A stretch of DNA of 64,000 bases. It comes from Hypomesus transpacificus. Its lineage: Eukaryota; Chordata; Actinopteri; Osmeriformes; Osmeridae. The notes beneath the pieces are model-generated. The model worked only from the letters and a program-made list of their open reading frames with translations, made no database searches and had not been told where the DNA came from. Shown here piece by piece: positions 1 to 28,440 of the stretch. The stretch spans positions 548,215-612,214 of the forward strand of contig NC_061075.1 in assembly GCF_021917145.1 (NCBI RefSeq), read 5' to 3'. The position numbers and the translations under genes are program-made. Positions within the stretch are counted from its first letter, which is position 1. Each line of letters starts with the position of its first letter.

Positions 1-1323
1 CGGTCATGAGATTTGGATGGTGTATAGTGAGAGGATTAAACGCTTTCTCGTAGCTCAGTGTCGCTGTGCTTTCACAATGAGGTGAATATCCTCTTCCCTC
101 CCCGCGTTCAGCTGAGATGAATGAGGACGGATTCGCATCACTGTTCAACTCTGTGGTTCTCTTTTTGGTAATCCCTGCGTAGAATCTGCATTATGGTTAG
201 GACGCTTTTAGACACACAAGCTCTCGCTCTCTTTGAAAACTGCTCACACACACAGTCACACACACTCCCCACCACCCATGAAAATCCTTCTGTACAAGTG
301 TACAAGAGAACCTCTATATCCTGTAACTATGGGAGACAGCCCCTTCAATCCCCCTGTCCCTCTGGGCTTGACTGTAATAACTCCTGTGAGGAATGTGAGA
401 TGTGTGTTTTGTGTTTGCAACACGGCCAAGTCCCCTCCCCTCAGTCAGCCTGTGCAGGAACTTTCCTCCCAGCCGGACCACTGCTCTCAGTGATGTTGGC
501 ACTGCTGCCGTAGTCTAGGCTTTGTAGCCATGGATCAAAGACGCTCAAAGCAGCTCTGTATGTGCCTTGGTGTGTGTGTGTGTGTGTGTGCACCATCTCC
601 GGTGGCTCGGCTGAATGTTAGGCCTCCCCTGGCTGGCTGTGTGACAGCTAGCTCAGTAACTGAAGGAGGCCTTTTCCAGAACCCCCCAGGACCTTTAAGC
701 AGTAATTAAGGTTCTGTATCGTTTTTGCACGGCTGGTAGATTGCAGGAACCCTAATACAGCGCAGACAGGCAGACAGGCAGGCAGGCAGGCAGGCAGACA
801 GGGTGTTGTTTCTGTCAGGCAGGGAAGCCTGGAGACTGAGGGCTCTGGAGACTGAGGGCATCCGCCACACTGAGCTGTCAGTCAGGCCTGGCCACTGAGC
901 TGAGACGGGGAGGGGGGAGGGAGACGGGGAGGGGAGGGAGACGGGTAGGGGAGGGAGACGGGGAGGGGAGGGGAGGGAGACGGGGAGGGGAGGTGTCTGG
1001 TCTCTCAAGAAAGCATGTTACTGTCCTGTAGATGCTGACCAAAGACGTTGGTTGACATGCTGGTGAGTGGTCAGGGCCCTGCTCCCTGATTAGTCCATTG
1101 ACCCTGCTCCCTGATTGGTCTATTGATTGAGACTGCAAGTGTATATCTTGACTACCAGCCTTGTTGGTGTCCGGGTGTTACGGATATAAACGATGCTCCC
1201 AGGTTCTCTTGTTTTTCACAACTTGATCCTCAAAAGATCGTTACCAAGTCAATCTGGCATTGACCAGACGTTTAACCAAACGTTCATGTATCAACATGTG
1301 GTCACATCAATCACCTGTCCTGC

Positions 1324-1337
1324 CGCCTCTCTCTCTC

Positions 1338-1391
<54 letters not shown>
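1324..1391. repeat. CT microsatellite
   Basis: About 34 CT units with a few interruptions at the start, inside a rab6b intron. Confidence 0.95.
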
Positions 1392-1394
<3 letters not shown>

Positions 1395-1514
1395 AATATG
1401 TAAATAATATTTAGGAATCTGGGACTGTAGAAAAACATCAAAATTCTGTTCTAATGAAACTTAGCTTGTAAAACATTTCCGTAGAGGACTATGTTCAGTT
1501 CGATACTTTGTTGA

Positions 1515-2170
1515 ACACTCTCTCCTGGAGGGAGCGTCTCTCCTCTGAGGGAGTGTCTCTCCTCTGAGGGAGCGTCTCTCCTGGAGGGAGCGTCTCTCCT
1601 CTGAGGGAGCGTCTCTCCTGGAGGGAGCGTCTCTCCTCTGAGGGAGCGTCTCTCCTGGAGGGAGCGTCTCTCCTCTGAGGGAGCGTCTCTCCTGGAGGGA
1701 GCGTCTCTCCTCTGAGTGAGCGTCTCTCCTCTGAGGGAGCGTCTCTCCTGGAGGGAGCGTCTCTCCTGGAGGGAGCGTCTCTCCTCTGAGGGAGCGTCTC
1801 TCCTGGAGGGAGCGTCTCTCCTCTGAGGGAGCGTCTCTCCTCTGAGGGAGCGTCTCTCCTGGAGGGAGCGTCTCTCCTGGAGGGAGCGTCTCTCCTGGAG
1901 GGAGCGTCTCTCCTCTGAGGGAGCGTCTCTCCTGGAGGGAGCGTCTCTCCTCTGAGGGAGCGTCTCTCCTCTGAGGGAGCGTCTCTCCTGGAGGGAGCGT
2001 CTCCTGGAGGGAGCGTCTCTCCTCTGAGGGAGCGTCTCTCCTGGAGGGAGCGTCTCTCCTCTGAGGGAGCGTCTCTCCTCTGAGGGAGCGTCTCTCCTGG
2101 AGGGAGCGTCTCTCCTGGAGGGAGCGTCTCTCCTCTGAGGGAGCGTCTCTCCTGGAGGGAGCGTCTCTCT
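1515..2170. repeat. 16/17-bp minisatellite, rab6b intron
   Basis: About 40 units alternating TCTCCTCTGAGGGAGCG (17) and TCTCCTGGAGGGAGCG (16). The higher-order mixing of two unit types indicates repeated unequal exchange. The apparent - strand frame is a repeat artefact. Confidence 0.95.
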
Positions 2171-2760
2171 CAGATTCTGTCACACACTCCGTAGCTTACG
2201 TCCATCGCCACGGAAACAAGAGCGTGATCAAGCTGCTGATGGCTGGCTCTTTCAGAGTGGAGCATCCTGCAGGGCCACACACACACACAGAGCACACACA
2301 CATACAGCACACAGACACACACACACTGAGCCCTGTGGGAGATCAATATCACGTCTGGCACTAAATGATGGTCACTGCTAATTAGGACATGCAGTCCAGT
2401 AGTGTGGAACACTGCTTGAATCCCTACCTTAGATACATAAACAACTTTCTGATCACAGAGATTAGAAAAGACTTGCATCGCTGTAGAACCAAGCACAGAC
2501 CATAATAATTGGTTCCAGTGTTTTTCCATTTTCATGAGGGGCTTGACTGAAGTACTAAAGGAGCCCTGATGTTATTGTGTGATCTCAGGTAGCACATGAT
2601 GATTCTCACTGGTACCAACCTCCTCTTACCTGCTGAGGCTGGTTAAATGAAATAGACTCTGAGATCCATTAGACAGACTGATGGTGTCTATCAGAAGCTT
2701 CCTAGATCCACTCCACCCCTCCCTGCTGTGTCACAACCACACTCCCGAGGTCTGAGGTTC

Positions 2761-2880
2761 ATAACCATGCTGATACACACCTGTCCTCCTGTAACCATGC
2801 TGATACACACCTGTCCTCCTGTAACCATGCTGATACACACCTGTCCTCCTGTAACCATGCTGATACACACCTGTCCTTCT
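2761..2880. repeat. 4 x 30-bp array ending in a rab6b acceptor
   Basis: Each unit contains AACCATGCTGATACACACCT (branch-point-like GCTGATAC) then GTCCTCCT. The last unit runs into the real pyrimidine tract and CAG at 2890. Confidence 0.95.
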
Positions 2881-2890
2881 CTCATTTCAG

Positions 2891-11958
<9,068 letters not shown>

Positions 11959-12802
11959 TACTCAGCACCTGATTGGGCACCGTCTTCACCACATGCTTCT
12001 TGTTTTGCTTCCTATTGGTTAGCCAGTTGAATTCCCAGATTTGAATCTGACCTCTTCACCTGAACATTGGTCATTACTTGAAGCCACAGTCTACATACGT
12101 TAGTAAAATAGTGTGCTTTGTTAACAAAATTGCCACCAAAAAGTCTAAAAAATGGGAAAAGCATACAAAACAAACAGAGAATGTGCCCAAAAAATCCCAA
12201 AATGTGTTTATACTTTTTTGAGGGGTAAAAAGTTTGAATGTTAGGTTAACATTTTTCTTTTGTAATTTTGTACATCGAAAGAAACGCTCTGAAGTGACAC
12301 AGACAACACACAAGTTTACAACTTGTGCTTGAAGTTGCTGTGGAAAGCGACGCAAATCCAGCAGTAACTGCTGAGTATGTAATGCATGAACATGGTGTCT
12401 GTTGAGCTGTCGTCCCGGTCTGTCTAATGTACACAAGCTTGACCATGTAAATGTTTACCTTACCTGTGACTTACTGCACTTACGGAGAAAATGTCTTGTC
12501 ATACGTTCTGTTTTGCTTCGACAGTCTTGTGACACTGGACTTGTACTCTTTGAGTTGACCTTCCTCTGTCGAGTGTGTGTGTGTAAATGTAAGCTTTCTA
12601 TAGGCAGCTTGAGAATGGAGCTACACTGGGTCAAGATGGTTCGTTCTGGACTCCCAGGCTGTAGCCCACATCACTAACAGATCTGATTGAGTTCTTGGTT
12701 TAGCCTTGTGTGAGAGGTGTTCCACAGACCCACACCCTCCTGAGGCTGTGTTGGGTACTAACTGGCTGTGTAGTTATACATAGGTTGACCCACCTCTCCA
12801 CC

Positions 12803-12900
12803 ACACACACACACACACACAACACACACACACACACACAACACACACACACACACACAACACACACACACACACAACACACACACACACACAACACACA
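12803..12900. repeat. Compound CA repeat, rab6b 3' UTR
   Basis: (CA)7-9 blocks separated by AACACA. Confidence 0.95.
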
Positions 12901-14295
12901 CGTCACCCAAGCACTGGTCCTTACTCATTTTCAGTCTATGGATCTGACGATCGTTTCTTAGAGGAGTTCGAAGAACCGAGAATCCGTCATCCTCGGGGTT
13001 GATGAGCAGTGAACATTTACACTCTTTACATGGAAACACTCTCTTTACATGAAAACACTCTCTTTACATGAAAACACTCATTTGCACATGTAGACCTTTC
13101 AGGTTAGCTAAGTAGTTAAGCGCTTCACCTGTAAATATTCTGCCGTGTAATCCCAGATGGACTGTCCACACAGTGCTGCTCTTTTACTTTGCAGTTCCAG
13201 TTAGCACTACTGATGTTAGCGTTATGCAATGCTACGTTGCCATTCTATAGCCAGGTTAAAATGCTGGTCACTCTGATCCTGTTTTTAGAGTCAGGGTAGA
13301 CTCCAGCTGGTCGGCATTGTGGTCGACCCGTGATCAAAACACGACTTTGAGTTTTAAATGTCTTTGAAGTCAGGCGTTAATGCACTTTTTAAGAACGTCT
13401 TCTAGACTTAGTGGAAATGTAGTCCTGCGGTCGTACAGACGCTGTAAAAACAGTTGGTTATCTCTATAACATTTGGGGTGCCTCGTGGTGAATGTCAGTA
13501 GAGCTCAGCTGGTAGAGGGGCATCTGGTCTGGTCTGAGCGGGGGGGCATCTGGTCTGGGCGGGGGGGCATCTTGTCTGGTCTAGGCGGGGGGTTTGACCC
13601 ATGCGTGGGTCTGTAAAGGATGGTCACATAGCGGTACAGTAAAGAGGGGATCCATGATGTAGCTGAGATCTGTAGGAGAGAGACTGGGAGCGTTGTTTTG
13701 CTGTCCAGTCTTTACATGTCTGACTCTAGTTACTCTCTGAATAGAGATGACCAAGGTCGATGTTCGACTCACATTGACGCTTACAGCCGTAGCTGCCCTA
13801 TATAAGAATCTTATTTTACATTAGGTGAATTCATTCAAGACAAAAAAATGAAGGTTATCTGGAGTACACCTGATGTCTAAGAATGTGTTTTTCCTCCAGC
13901 TCAGAAACTCTTCAATACATTTTTAAGGGGGGGCGGTTGGGTGGGGGGTATTTAATGAGGATGTTAAGGGGTATTTAATGAGGATGTTAGGGGGTATTTA
14001 ATGGGGATGTTAGGGGTATTTAATGAGGATGTTAGGGGGTATTTAATGGGTCAGAATGTGATGATAGAGGATGTGGTGATAGAGAATTTGCCATAGAGGC
14101 CTCCTGCCCTTCACTTTCCTGTTACCCCCCCCCCCCCCCACACACACACCTCCATCAGAGTACAGCAGAGAACACTCCCCTGTCGAGATCATTCTGTAGA
14201 AGAACATTCCTGAAACCCTCAAACAGAAGGATGTTTGAGTGACGCAACCACAGCAAGGCCAAGAGGAGCGAGCGGCGCTGAGGGCCCTAGGTGGC

Positions 14296-14596
14296 CGCAG
14301 TGTCCCCGGTGTGTGTGTCCCAGGTGTGTGTGTGTCCCAGGTGTGTGTGTCCCGTGTGTGTGTGTCCCGTGTGTGTGTGTCCCAGGTGTGTGTGTGTCCC
14401 AGGTGTGTGTGTGTCCCAGGTGTGTGTGTGTCCCAGGTGTGTGTGTCCCAGGTGTGTGTGTGTCCCAGGTGTGTGTGTCCCGTGTGTGTGTGTCCCAGGT
14501 GTGTGTGTCCCGTGTGTGTGTGTCCCAGGTGTGTGTGTGTCCCAGGTGTGTGTGTGTCCCAGGTGTGTGTGTGTGTCCCAGGTGTGTGTGTGTCCT
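14296..14596. repeat. GTGTGTGTCCCAG array, end of rab6b 3' UTR
   Basis: About 20 units of TCCCAGGTGTGTGTG, TCCCGTGTGTGTG and similar, ending 90 bp before the poly(A) signal. Confidence 0.95.
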
Positions 14597-14685
14597 GTCA
14601 GCGCTCAGACGAGCAGGCCAGGGTCTCTCAGCGATGGCTCTTCCTTCACACAGCGTAGAGATCGAGCATGTCTGTCCAAATGATC

Positions 14686-14691
14686 AATAAA
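14686..14691 (+). terminator. rab6b: Poly(A) signal of rab6b
   Basis: AATAAA in the context GATCAATAAAGATG, followed within 60 bases by a T/GT-rich stretch (about 14714-14740). It is the best candidate 3' end for the rab6b transcript. Confidence 0.5.
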
Positions 14692-14710
14692 GATGTCTTA
14701 TTACCAAAAC

Positions 14711-16540
14711 AACATGTGACTATTGTTTTGACCTTTGTATTCGGGTACATTGAGTTCAATGTGTAACAGTGTTTATGTACAAAATACTTGTCTATTTGTA
14801 AATATGTTTTCCTAGATCACTGCTAATGTAAATCCCCATCATGTAGCTGCAAGGGTCTGGTGATACGTGTTGCAACACGCCCTGACAATAAGAATAAGTT
14901 AACAAGTTTCTGGGTCAATAAAGGAACAGTAACAGCTAAACTGGAGTTTCCATTTTGCTTGCCAAGCGAACACACAGCCCTGGAGATGTGAACCAGGTTG
15001 TATGAGAACATCCTCCTGAACAGCTCTGTCATACAAGGCTCGGAGTTTGAACATTGTTTTGGAGGGAATTCTACCAACTGTATATTCAACAGTTTTTAAT
15101 ATTGCCCCATGGTGCTCATTTGCATAGATGCTGGACCCCCCTCTGGCTGATTACAGATCAGCTGGTGGCAGGACAATGAGCACACACACACACGTACACA
15201 TACACTCCACCATGGCTTGAGATGGCGAATCAGATCGCTCAGGTCAGACACCACACATCGCACGTAGCAGCGCTTGAAGACCTCGACCAAACAAAGACAT
15301 GCATACAAAGATGTTGTCGATTTTTATGTTTAAACTGATTAATCGACCAAACACTATGGCCCAGTTTCCCAGACATGGATTAAGCTTAGTCCTAAACTAA
15401 AACATTTTCAATGGAGATCTACATTGAATTCTTCTCTTACTTTAGGACTAAGCTTAATCCATGTCTGGGAAACTGGGCCAAAGACAGTGTTTTGATGCCA
15501 ACCTGCCTAACACCGTGGCAGTTAGTGCTAGTAGTTGTACACACCTGTCTACATAATGCCTGTTGTTTTTCACACCCACGCAGGTAATACTTTGCCTGCC
15601 CCGGCCTGCACACCATCCAAACCAGCCTCAAACCTGCCTGGTCACAAACGATCCTCTGACACAGCGGCCTTGGCCCTGCTAACGCATTGTATAGCTAGCT
15701 CTGTTATTAGCGCATCCGGCATCGTTGGTGGTTTTATTTCATTTTGCTCCATTAGGTTTAATGGCTCTAAATTTACTTGGTAACTTTTTAGTAAATGTAG
15801 GGCACTGGCACTGACACTGACACAATATTTATATTTATTTGGTTGTCGTTTTTCGCACATCAACGTAAGTAATCAAACCTCTTTGCCCTGTCCTGACCAG
15901 CGCTAGTCCTGGGGGTGTGTTTGTTTACATGTAGGCCTAGACGTCATGAACACAATAGGAGCGATGCCATTTGCATGGACGGATGATCCTGCTCACTAGT
16001 CTAAAATCTCCAAACGTGTAGCACTGGACAGATGCTCAGTGAAAAGAGCTCATAATCCACTTAACATGGGTGAACGAGTCCTTTGTGGTTGGTTATTGTT
16101 CTGATTCAAACCCATCTAAGTCATCTTGACCGTGTTACAGCGTTGAGAAATCCCCCACTTGTCTCACTTGTATTTTCTCTGCCGCTTTAATGTGAAATGT
16201 GTCGTGAGGGATTTGGAAACGACGCCTGGCCGGTGAGGCAAGAAGTCGATTAAGTTTTTGGTTCGCTGCGTCTGAAAACACACATTAAAATATGCCCGGC
16301 TCTTTCCTCACATGTGACACAATTAGCAACGCATTTGAAGAGATAAATGAATGTCATTGTTTTGTGTGTGTGTTCCTTGTTTTAGGTTATTATAACTTAA
16401 AAAACAGGCTTTAACTTCCGATGCCAGATGGATGTCGATTTTAATGGTTTCGTTAAGGGGCTGGTGAACTCTGCAGTGCGTGATGAAGTCACAGTCAAAC
16501 ACGTTGACTGAGGAGGGTTAACGACAACACAAAGAGAAGT
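14711..16540. other. Intergenic, rab6b to RING gene
   Basis: No exon with recognisable homology was seen. The only clear element is the foldback repeat at 15357-15480; a short CA run sits at 15180-15195. The two flanking genes converge here. Confidence 0.5.
15357..15480. mobile_element. Foldback MITE-like element, family A
   Basis: A 124-bp near-perfect palindrome. It begins TGGCCCAGTTTCCCAGACAT and ends with the exact reverse complement; arms of about 40 bp surround a short unique centre. This is typical of a non-autonomous DNA transposon. No clear target-site duplication was seen. The ends resemble those of the element at 49470-49616, suggesting one family. Confidence 0.8.
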
Positions 16541-16560
16541 TGAATTCTTTCAATAAATGT

Positions 16561-16566
16561 TTTAAT
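16561..16566 (-). terminator. Candidate poly(A) signal of the RING gene
   Basis: On the - strand this reads ATTAAA, the commonest variant signal, about 180 bases after the exon-3 stop. No canonical AATAAA was seen nearby on that strand. Confidence 0.3.
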
Positions 16567-16741
16567 CAATAATAAACGTGGGCTCAAATACAGTGGGCAT
16601 AAATACAAAGTTGTCAATAAATTAAATAGCCGTTTTTCAAATGCTTGAGGTTGTGGGGAGGGATGGAGGATGGGGATGGAGGGAGACATCCTTAGAAGAC
16701 CATCTGTTTGGTGGGAGGGCCCAGTCTTCTGTGGCACTGCT

Positions 16742-18120
16742 CTATTGGGACAGCTGAACCAAATCCCAGAGTACCAGCTGCAAGGAATTAAGGTTGAAAT
16801 ATCTTCTGGAGAACCAGGGTGACTGGGCTGGTTTCACTGCCTGCTGACAATGCTGCCGCTGGCCCAGACTCCCAAAGAGGGCTGCCCTGTCCTCCTGGTT
16901 CTCAGAGCTGTCCAGGGTCATGGCTGACTGAGTTTCACCAGGAAGACAACACCAGAAAAGGGCTCTCCTCCGGAAGGGCGTGTGCGGGGGTGTAAGCATA
17001 ACGATGAACTCCGCTGCTGTCGGTTTCCTTTCTAGAAAGTGTCTTCCGTTGAAAGCCTCCTCCAAGATTTCATCTCCCTGTAAAACCAAGCAAACACAAT
17101 GTTATTGTACCAAACTCGGCAACTGGTAAGTGACTACCCAGTTCAATGCAGTACATTTATCAATAAATGAAGGTAAACTAAATGGGAATGTCTTGGAACT
17201 AACTGTTGTACAGTGATGATGAAGGTGAGGTGGTAAACACCAGATGATAAACAGGAGGTGAGTGAAGAAACAAAGAGAGATTGCAGCTAAACTCCTTCTT
17301 AGTCACTTGTGTGATTTCTCAAGGTGTTTTTAATGTCACTGAGCAGATACAGTATAGTTTACATCCTCATGATGAAACATCTCTCTCGGTTTCGCAACAT
17401 ATTCAGCTGCAGCCTGGCATAGCGGGCTGTACAGTGTGATAGAGACAGAGGAAGATGTGAGTGATCGGCACGTACACGTTGCTCCCGGGCACAATCCTCT
17501 CCTGAGGCTGCCTGCTCAGACTAAACGTCCTCAGGAAGCCTGGGAACTTGAGCTTGGTCCTGGAGTGCTTTGAGGAAGGGCTGTGAAAGGAGGGAAAGAG
17601 ATGTGTTAATGTGTTATGATGTGCTACGGTGTCATGTGATGTCCACACAGTGCACACACGCTGAATAGAGGCTGGACTGTCTGAAGTTTTACAATGAAAA
17701 CAGCTCTGCATGCACACAACAACAAAACAGCACCTACCATTCTGCCTGTGATGAGCGCTGCGTCTCTCCACTGGCCTCCACCTTCTCCCCCTCTTCTCTC
17801 CCCCCAGCCCCCTCCACCTTCTCCCCCTCTTCTCTCCCCCCCACCCCTCCTACCTCCTCTTCCTCTGGCTTCTCTGGTATCTGCTCCCACAGTCTGCTGT
17901 CGACCCAGAGGGCCTCGCTAAGGGTGCGTCCTCGGCCCACGCAGGTCATCTGTCGGCACAGAGGGCAGACCACCGTCACCATGCCGCTCTTGGCCTGAGA
18001 CAGGGTCTCCAGGCATGCTGCGCAGAACGTGTGTCTGCAGTGGAGCACCCTGGGAATGCGCTCCTGACGGGAGAAACGCTCCAGGCACACGCCGCAATCC
18101 CCGTCCTCGCACAGAACCAT
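16742..18120 (-). CDS. Small C3HC4 RING-finger protein, putative E3 ubiquitin ligase
   Basis: Exon 1 is 18120-17738 (ATG in a good GCCATGG context), exon 2 starts at 17580 after TTTCACAG, and exon 3 is probably 17077-16742. The RING lies at residues 9-55: C9-x2-C12, C28-x-H30, C33-x2-C36, C52-x2-C55, a complete zinc-ligand set expected to bind E2 enzymes. It is followed by an acidic/Gly-Glu-rich stretch and a basic exon-2 segment (SSKHSRTKLKFPGF). Exon 1 to 2 uses a clear GTAGGTG donor. The exon 2 end is uncertain: a phase-0 but weak donor after 17478 (GTGTACG) joins in frame to exon 3, giving about 273 aa; without it the protein stops at 17403 with about 186 aa. Exon 3 is an exact number of codons and is followed by a 3'-end-like region. 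No transmembrane segment or other domain was seen. The family member was not identified. Confidence 0.7.
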
Positions 18121-18775
18121 GGCTGGGGAGAGCTGGGGGGAACCTGGATAACCCTGCAGGGAACGTTGAAGTGGAGAATCCTGGGGGGAAAACCTGGGCT
18201 GCAGCGCTGGACCCCTGGCTATGATTTCTGGAGTTGGGAGGACGAAGACGACTTGGCAGAACGGAGACTCTTCCTGTCAGCTGACCTGGAAGGGGATCGT
18301 GTGATTGGGTCTTTAAACAGGAACCAGGCGGTTGACAGGTTGGAAGGTAACTTCTCTATAGAGACAATCAGAACAAAAGACATCACACCGTGAGAATCAG
18401 CGTTTGAGAACAAAGACAATAATGCATAGTAAAAAAGAGAAGCATCATATTATGAAAAGAGAAGTGACTGAAGTCCAGTCAACTCTATAAATAATCTTTA
18501 ATGAATGTACTTAAATAAATCTTAGATGCCTTCTATGGCTATATGTGATGTGAGTCTGAAGTTCAAGCTATTTTTAAAGCTTAAGTTTAAAATGTATTTA
18601 AGTCAATACTATGTAGGATTACAGTGTTTGAAAATCAATTATTTGAGAACTAGCACTTGACTTTCAGTAGAATACAATCACTTTTATCATTTAAATCTCA
18701 ATTACAGTCTAACAAAATTAATAGTCTAACAGAAATAAAACTGATAATCAAACAAAGGTGATATCCAGTACTTAC

Positions 18776-19040
18776 AATAAAAAGCGATTCCTGGGCTAAG
18801 GTTGTTGCCAGTGCAGATCTACTCCAAAGACGCGAGTTATCAGCCGGTTTACACACAGGGAACACAGACGCAGGGAAGTGGCCCGCTGTTCTGCCTCCCT
18901 CCTGTTTAAAGCGTCTGTGTTGTGGGGGCGGGACAGCGCATTCGCTCCGCACCTCTCCTCCCAGGGCGAGCCCAACCGGCACAACAGCTGTGCCGTCGCA
19001 GGAGACGGCCAGAGACAGTCCTCTGACCCCCTCAGGCACA
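18776..19040 (-). promoter_or_regulatory. Probable 5' UTR exon and CpG-rich promoter of the RING gene
   Basis: On the - strand an excellent donor (ATT|GTAAGTACTGG) ends an exon at 18776, and acceptor-like CCCCCCAG lies just upstream of the ATG at 18120. The segment 18890-19030 is CpG-rich and contains a GC box (GGGGGCGGGAC near 18920). The TSS is not defined. An ORF across this exon is probably not translated. Confidence 0.45.
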
Positions 19041-19540
19041 GAGGGGGGTGGGTTGAGGGCTCGGCTTCGCTAGTTCACTGGCTGGTAGCTAAGGGCTTTT
19101 GTTTGTTTGACAGGGGACAGGTGGAGAAAGGGGAAAGGAAGGTGCGATGGAGAGTGGGCACTGATGTGTGTGCAAAATAAACAGAAGCGACAACAATTAG
19201 AGATAGCATTTTGGCTATTTAGCTCACGTCTGATAATGTTTTGTGCCTTTTGTTCCAGTCCTTCTGAATAAACTTGTAATGTAGTGATAAACGCTTTGTG
19301 TGTATTTCATATCAACCGCACAGCTAACTAAGTCAACTTGATAAGTCAATATAAACGACCAACCTTTTGGTAGCTTACATACTGCCTTCCTCAGGAAACC
19401 CAAATGACTACAGGCAAACACGAGGCGCAGCCATATCAAATCCACATCACGTTGTGCCACAAATATTGTTTGTTTTTTTGTCGGCTAATAATACGTCTTG
19501 TCCTCCATCACCGTTTAAGATAGTTCAAAATGAAAATTAT

Positions 19541-19612
19541 GGGCTCGTCCGGGATTTGAACCCGGGACCTCTCGCACCCGAAGCGAGAATCATACCCCTA
19601 GACCAACGAGCC
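19541..19612 (-). tRNA. tRNA-Pro (anticodon CGG)
   Basis: The - strand folds as a full tRNA of 72 nt. The acceptor stem GGCTCGT pairs with ACGAGCC, the A box is TGGTCTAGGGG, the anticodon stem CTCGC/GCGAG encloses the loop TTCGGGT (anticodon CGG), the T arm is CCGGGTTCAAATCCCGG (B box), and the discriminator is C. No intron. A short T run (ATTTTC) follows within 10 bases, suitable as a Pol III terminator. All stems are intact, so it looks functional rather than a SINE head. Confidence 0.95.
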
Positions 19613-20133
19613 ACGTGCACATAGTGATATTTTACGGGTTTATAAATGTTTAAAAAGAAACGTTATCTGATTATTAAAGATTTACTCCACTAATAACACA
19701 CACTAACAGTAATTGTAATGTAACATCCATAATGAGGTAGATATTTAATCAGTTATCTCTACACTGTTCTGAGCATTTATTTATATTTTAGACGTTGGTT
19801 CTCTTGAAACAGAGTCTACAAAGTTCTCTATGAGAAGTCCCATAATGCTGTGCGCACTGCTGTTGAGCGGTAGAACTGTAAACACCAGTCAAGTCTCACA
19901 GATGCTAACCAAGCCGTCAGGTAGCTGTGGTAACTACATAACTAACAAGCAATACTGTGTGTGACATGTTACGTTAGATATCTTCTGGCTAGGCACACAA
20001 GTTACGTACAATATCAGTACTTTACAATGGTCCCAGGTGGCTAGCTTATAACCTGTGTCTTACAAGTTAGCTAGAGAGCTAGCTCACAAAACAATTAGAA
20101 AGTCGTTGAGGACACATTTTCTAAAGTTCTGAG
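19613..20133. other. cep63: Upstream region and probable 5' UTR of cep63
   Basis: AT-rich sequence between the tRNA gene and the cep63 start codon. No coding exon was seen. It contains a ZNF143/STAF-like motif at 19838-19855. It presumably holds the cep63 promoter and 5' UTR, but no TATA box or CpG island marks the TSS. Confidence 0.4.
19838..19855 (+). promoter_or_regulatory. ZNF143/STAF-like site upstream of cep63
   Basis: TCCCATAATGCTGTGCGC fits the STAF/ZNF143 core (CCCA-two bases-ATGC followed by a GCG-type tail). It lies about 280 bp before the cep63 ATG, a plausible housekeeping-promoter position. Single motif; function inferred. Confidence 0.35.
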
Positions 20134-27795
<7,662 letters not shown>

Positions 27796-28440
27796 AGTGA
27801 AGGGCTGGACCAGAGCAGGTTATGGACACGGTGTAAGAGTCCTTGGCAGCCTCTTCTCCACCCAGCTTTTCTGCAGCGTGGGCTGGGTCCTGCCAGGATG
27901 GATGACTGGTGGTGGAGCATGGAGGCCTGTCTGAGGAGTGTTTGTGTGTGTGTGTGTGTGTCCAGACCCTCCTCTCCTCCTGGTGTAACCAAGTCCTTCC
28001 AGAGGAAGGTGAGCACTGTGCCAGTCTGTCATGACCTCCTCCCTCTGCTCTCTTCCCTCCCTCACCCCTCCTCCTTCCCTCACCCCTCCTCCTTCCCTCT
28101 CCCCTCCCTCACCCCTCCTCCTTCCCTCTCCCCTCCCTCACCCCTCCTCCTTCCCTCACCCCTCCTCCTTCCCTCTCCCCTCCCTCACTCCTCCTCCTTC
28201 CCTCACCCCTCCTCCTTCCCTCACCCCTCCTCCTTCCCTCTCCCCTCCCTCACCCCTCCTCATTCCCTCTCCCCTCAGTGGTTCATCATGAGAAAGCAGA
28301 TGGAATGTTAATATCATCCATGTGGAATGATAAACTGTAGGCATGCTGATTGCCTGTGTGTGTGTTTGACTGATGTCCAGATATGTGACATGAGGGACTG
28401 GGTGTTGGAATGTGAAATAAAGAATATTTTATATATAAAT
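27796..28440 (+). other. cep63: cep63 3' UTR with C/T-rich minisatellite
   Basis: The 3' UTR ends near the AATAAA at 28416-28421 (GTGAAATAAAGAATATT). Positions about 28055-28276 are a CACCCCTCCTCCTTCCCT-type array with no purine runs. Confidence 0.7.
28416..28421 (+). terminator. cep63: Poly(A) signal of cep63
   Basis: Canonical AATAAA about 620 bp after the stop codon, followed by T-rich sequence. Confidence 0.65.

Larger units (their letters stand above)
1..2890 (+). other. rab6b: rab6b intron, upstream exons outside the window
   Basis: No exon was found here. The next exon starts at Rab6 residue 44, so the two exons coding residues 1-43 (P-loop and start of switch I) must lie left of the window. 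The stretch is intronic and holds a GGGAGG-rich purine patch (about 905-990), a CT microsatellite (1324-1391), a 16/17-bp minisatellite (1515-2170) and a 4 x 30-bp array just before the first visible exon. I searched for the VGKTSLITRF coding sequence and did not find it. Confidence 0.7.
11959..14710 (+). other. rab6b: rab6b 3' UTR
   Basis: About 2.7 kb of mostly unique sequence follows the stop codon up to a canonical poly(A) signal. It contains a (CA)n block at 12803-12900, a few GGGGTATTTAATG repeats near 13940-14050, and a GTGTGTGTCCCAG minisatellite at 14296-14596. No other coding exon was recognised. The extent as one UTR is inferred from the first good AATAAA after the stop. Confidence 0.55.

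Noticed and set aside
1461..2183. 240-codon - strand frame
   Set aside because: Repeat translation of the 16/17-bp minisatellite within a rab6b intron.
18698..19039. 113-codon - strand protein upstream of the RING gene
   Set aside because: No homology; a strong donor cuts through it at 18775, so it is better read as a 5' UTR exon.
19613..20133. anapc13 head-to-head with cep63, as in mammals
   Set aside because: I looked for its MDSEVQRDGRI start and DLIDDAWREDKLPYEDV region on the - strand and saw neither.
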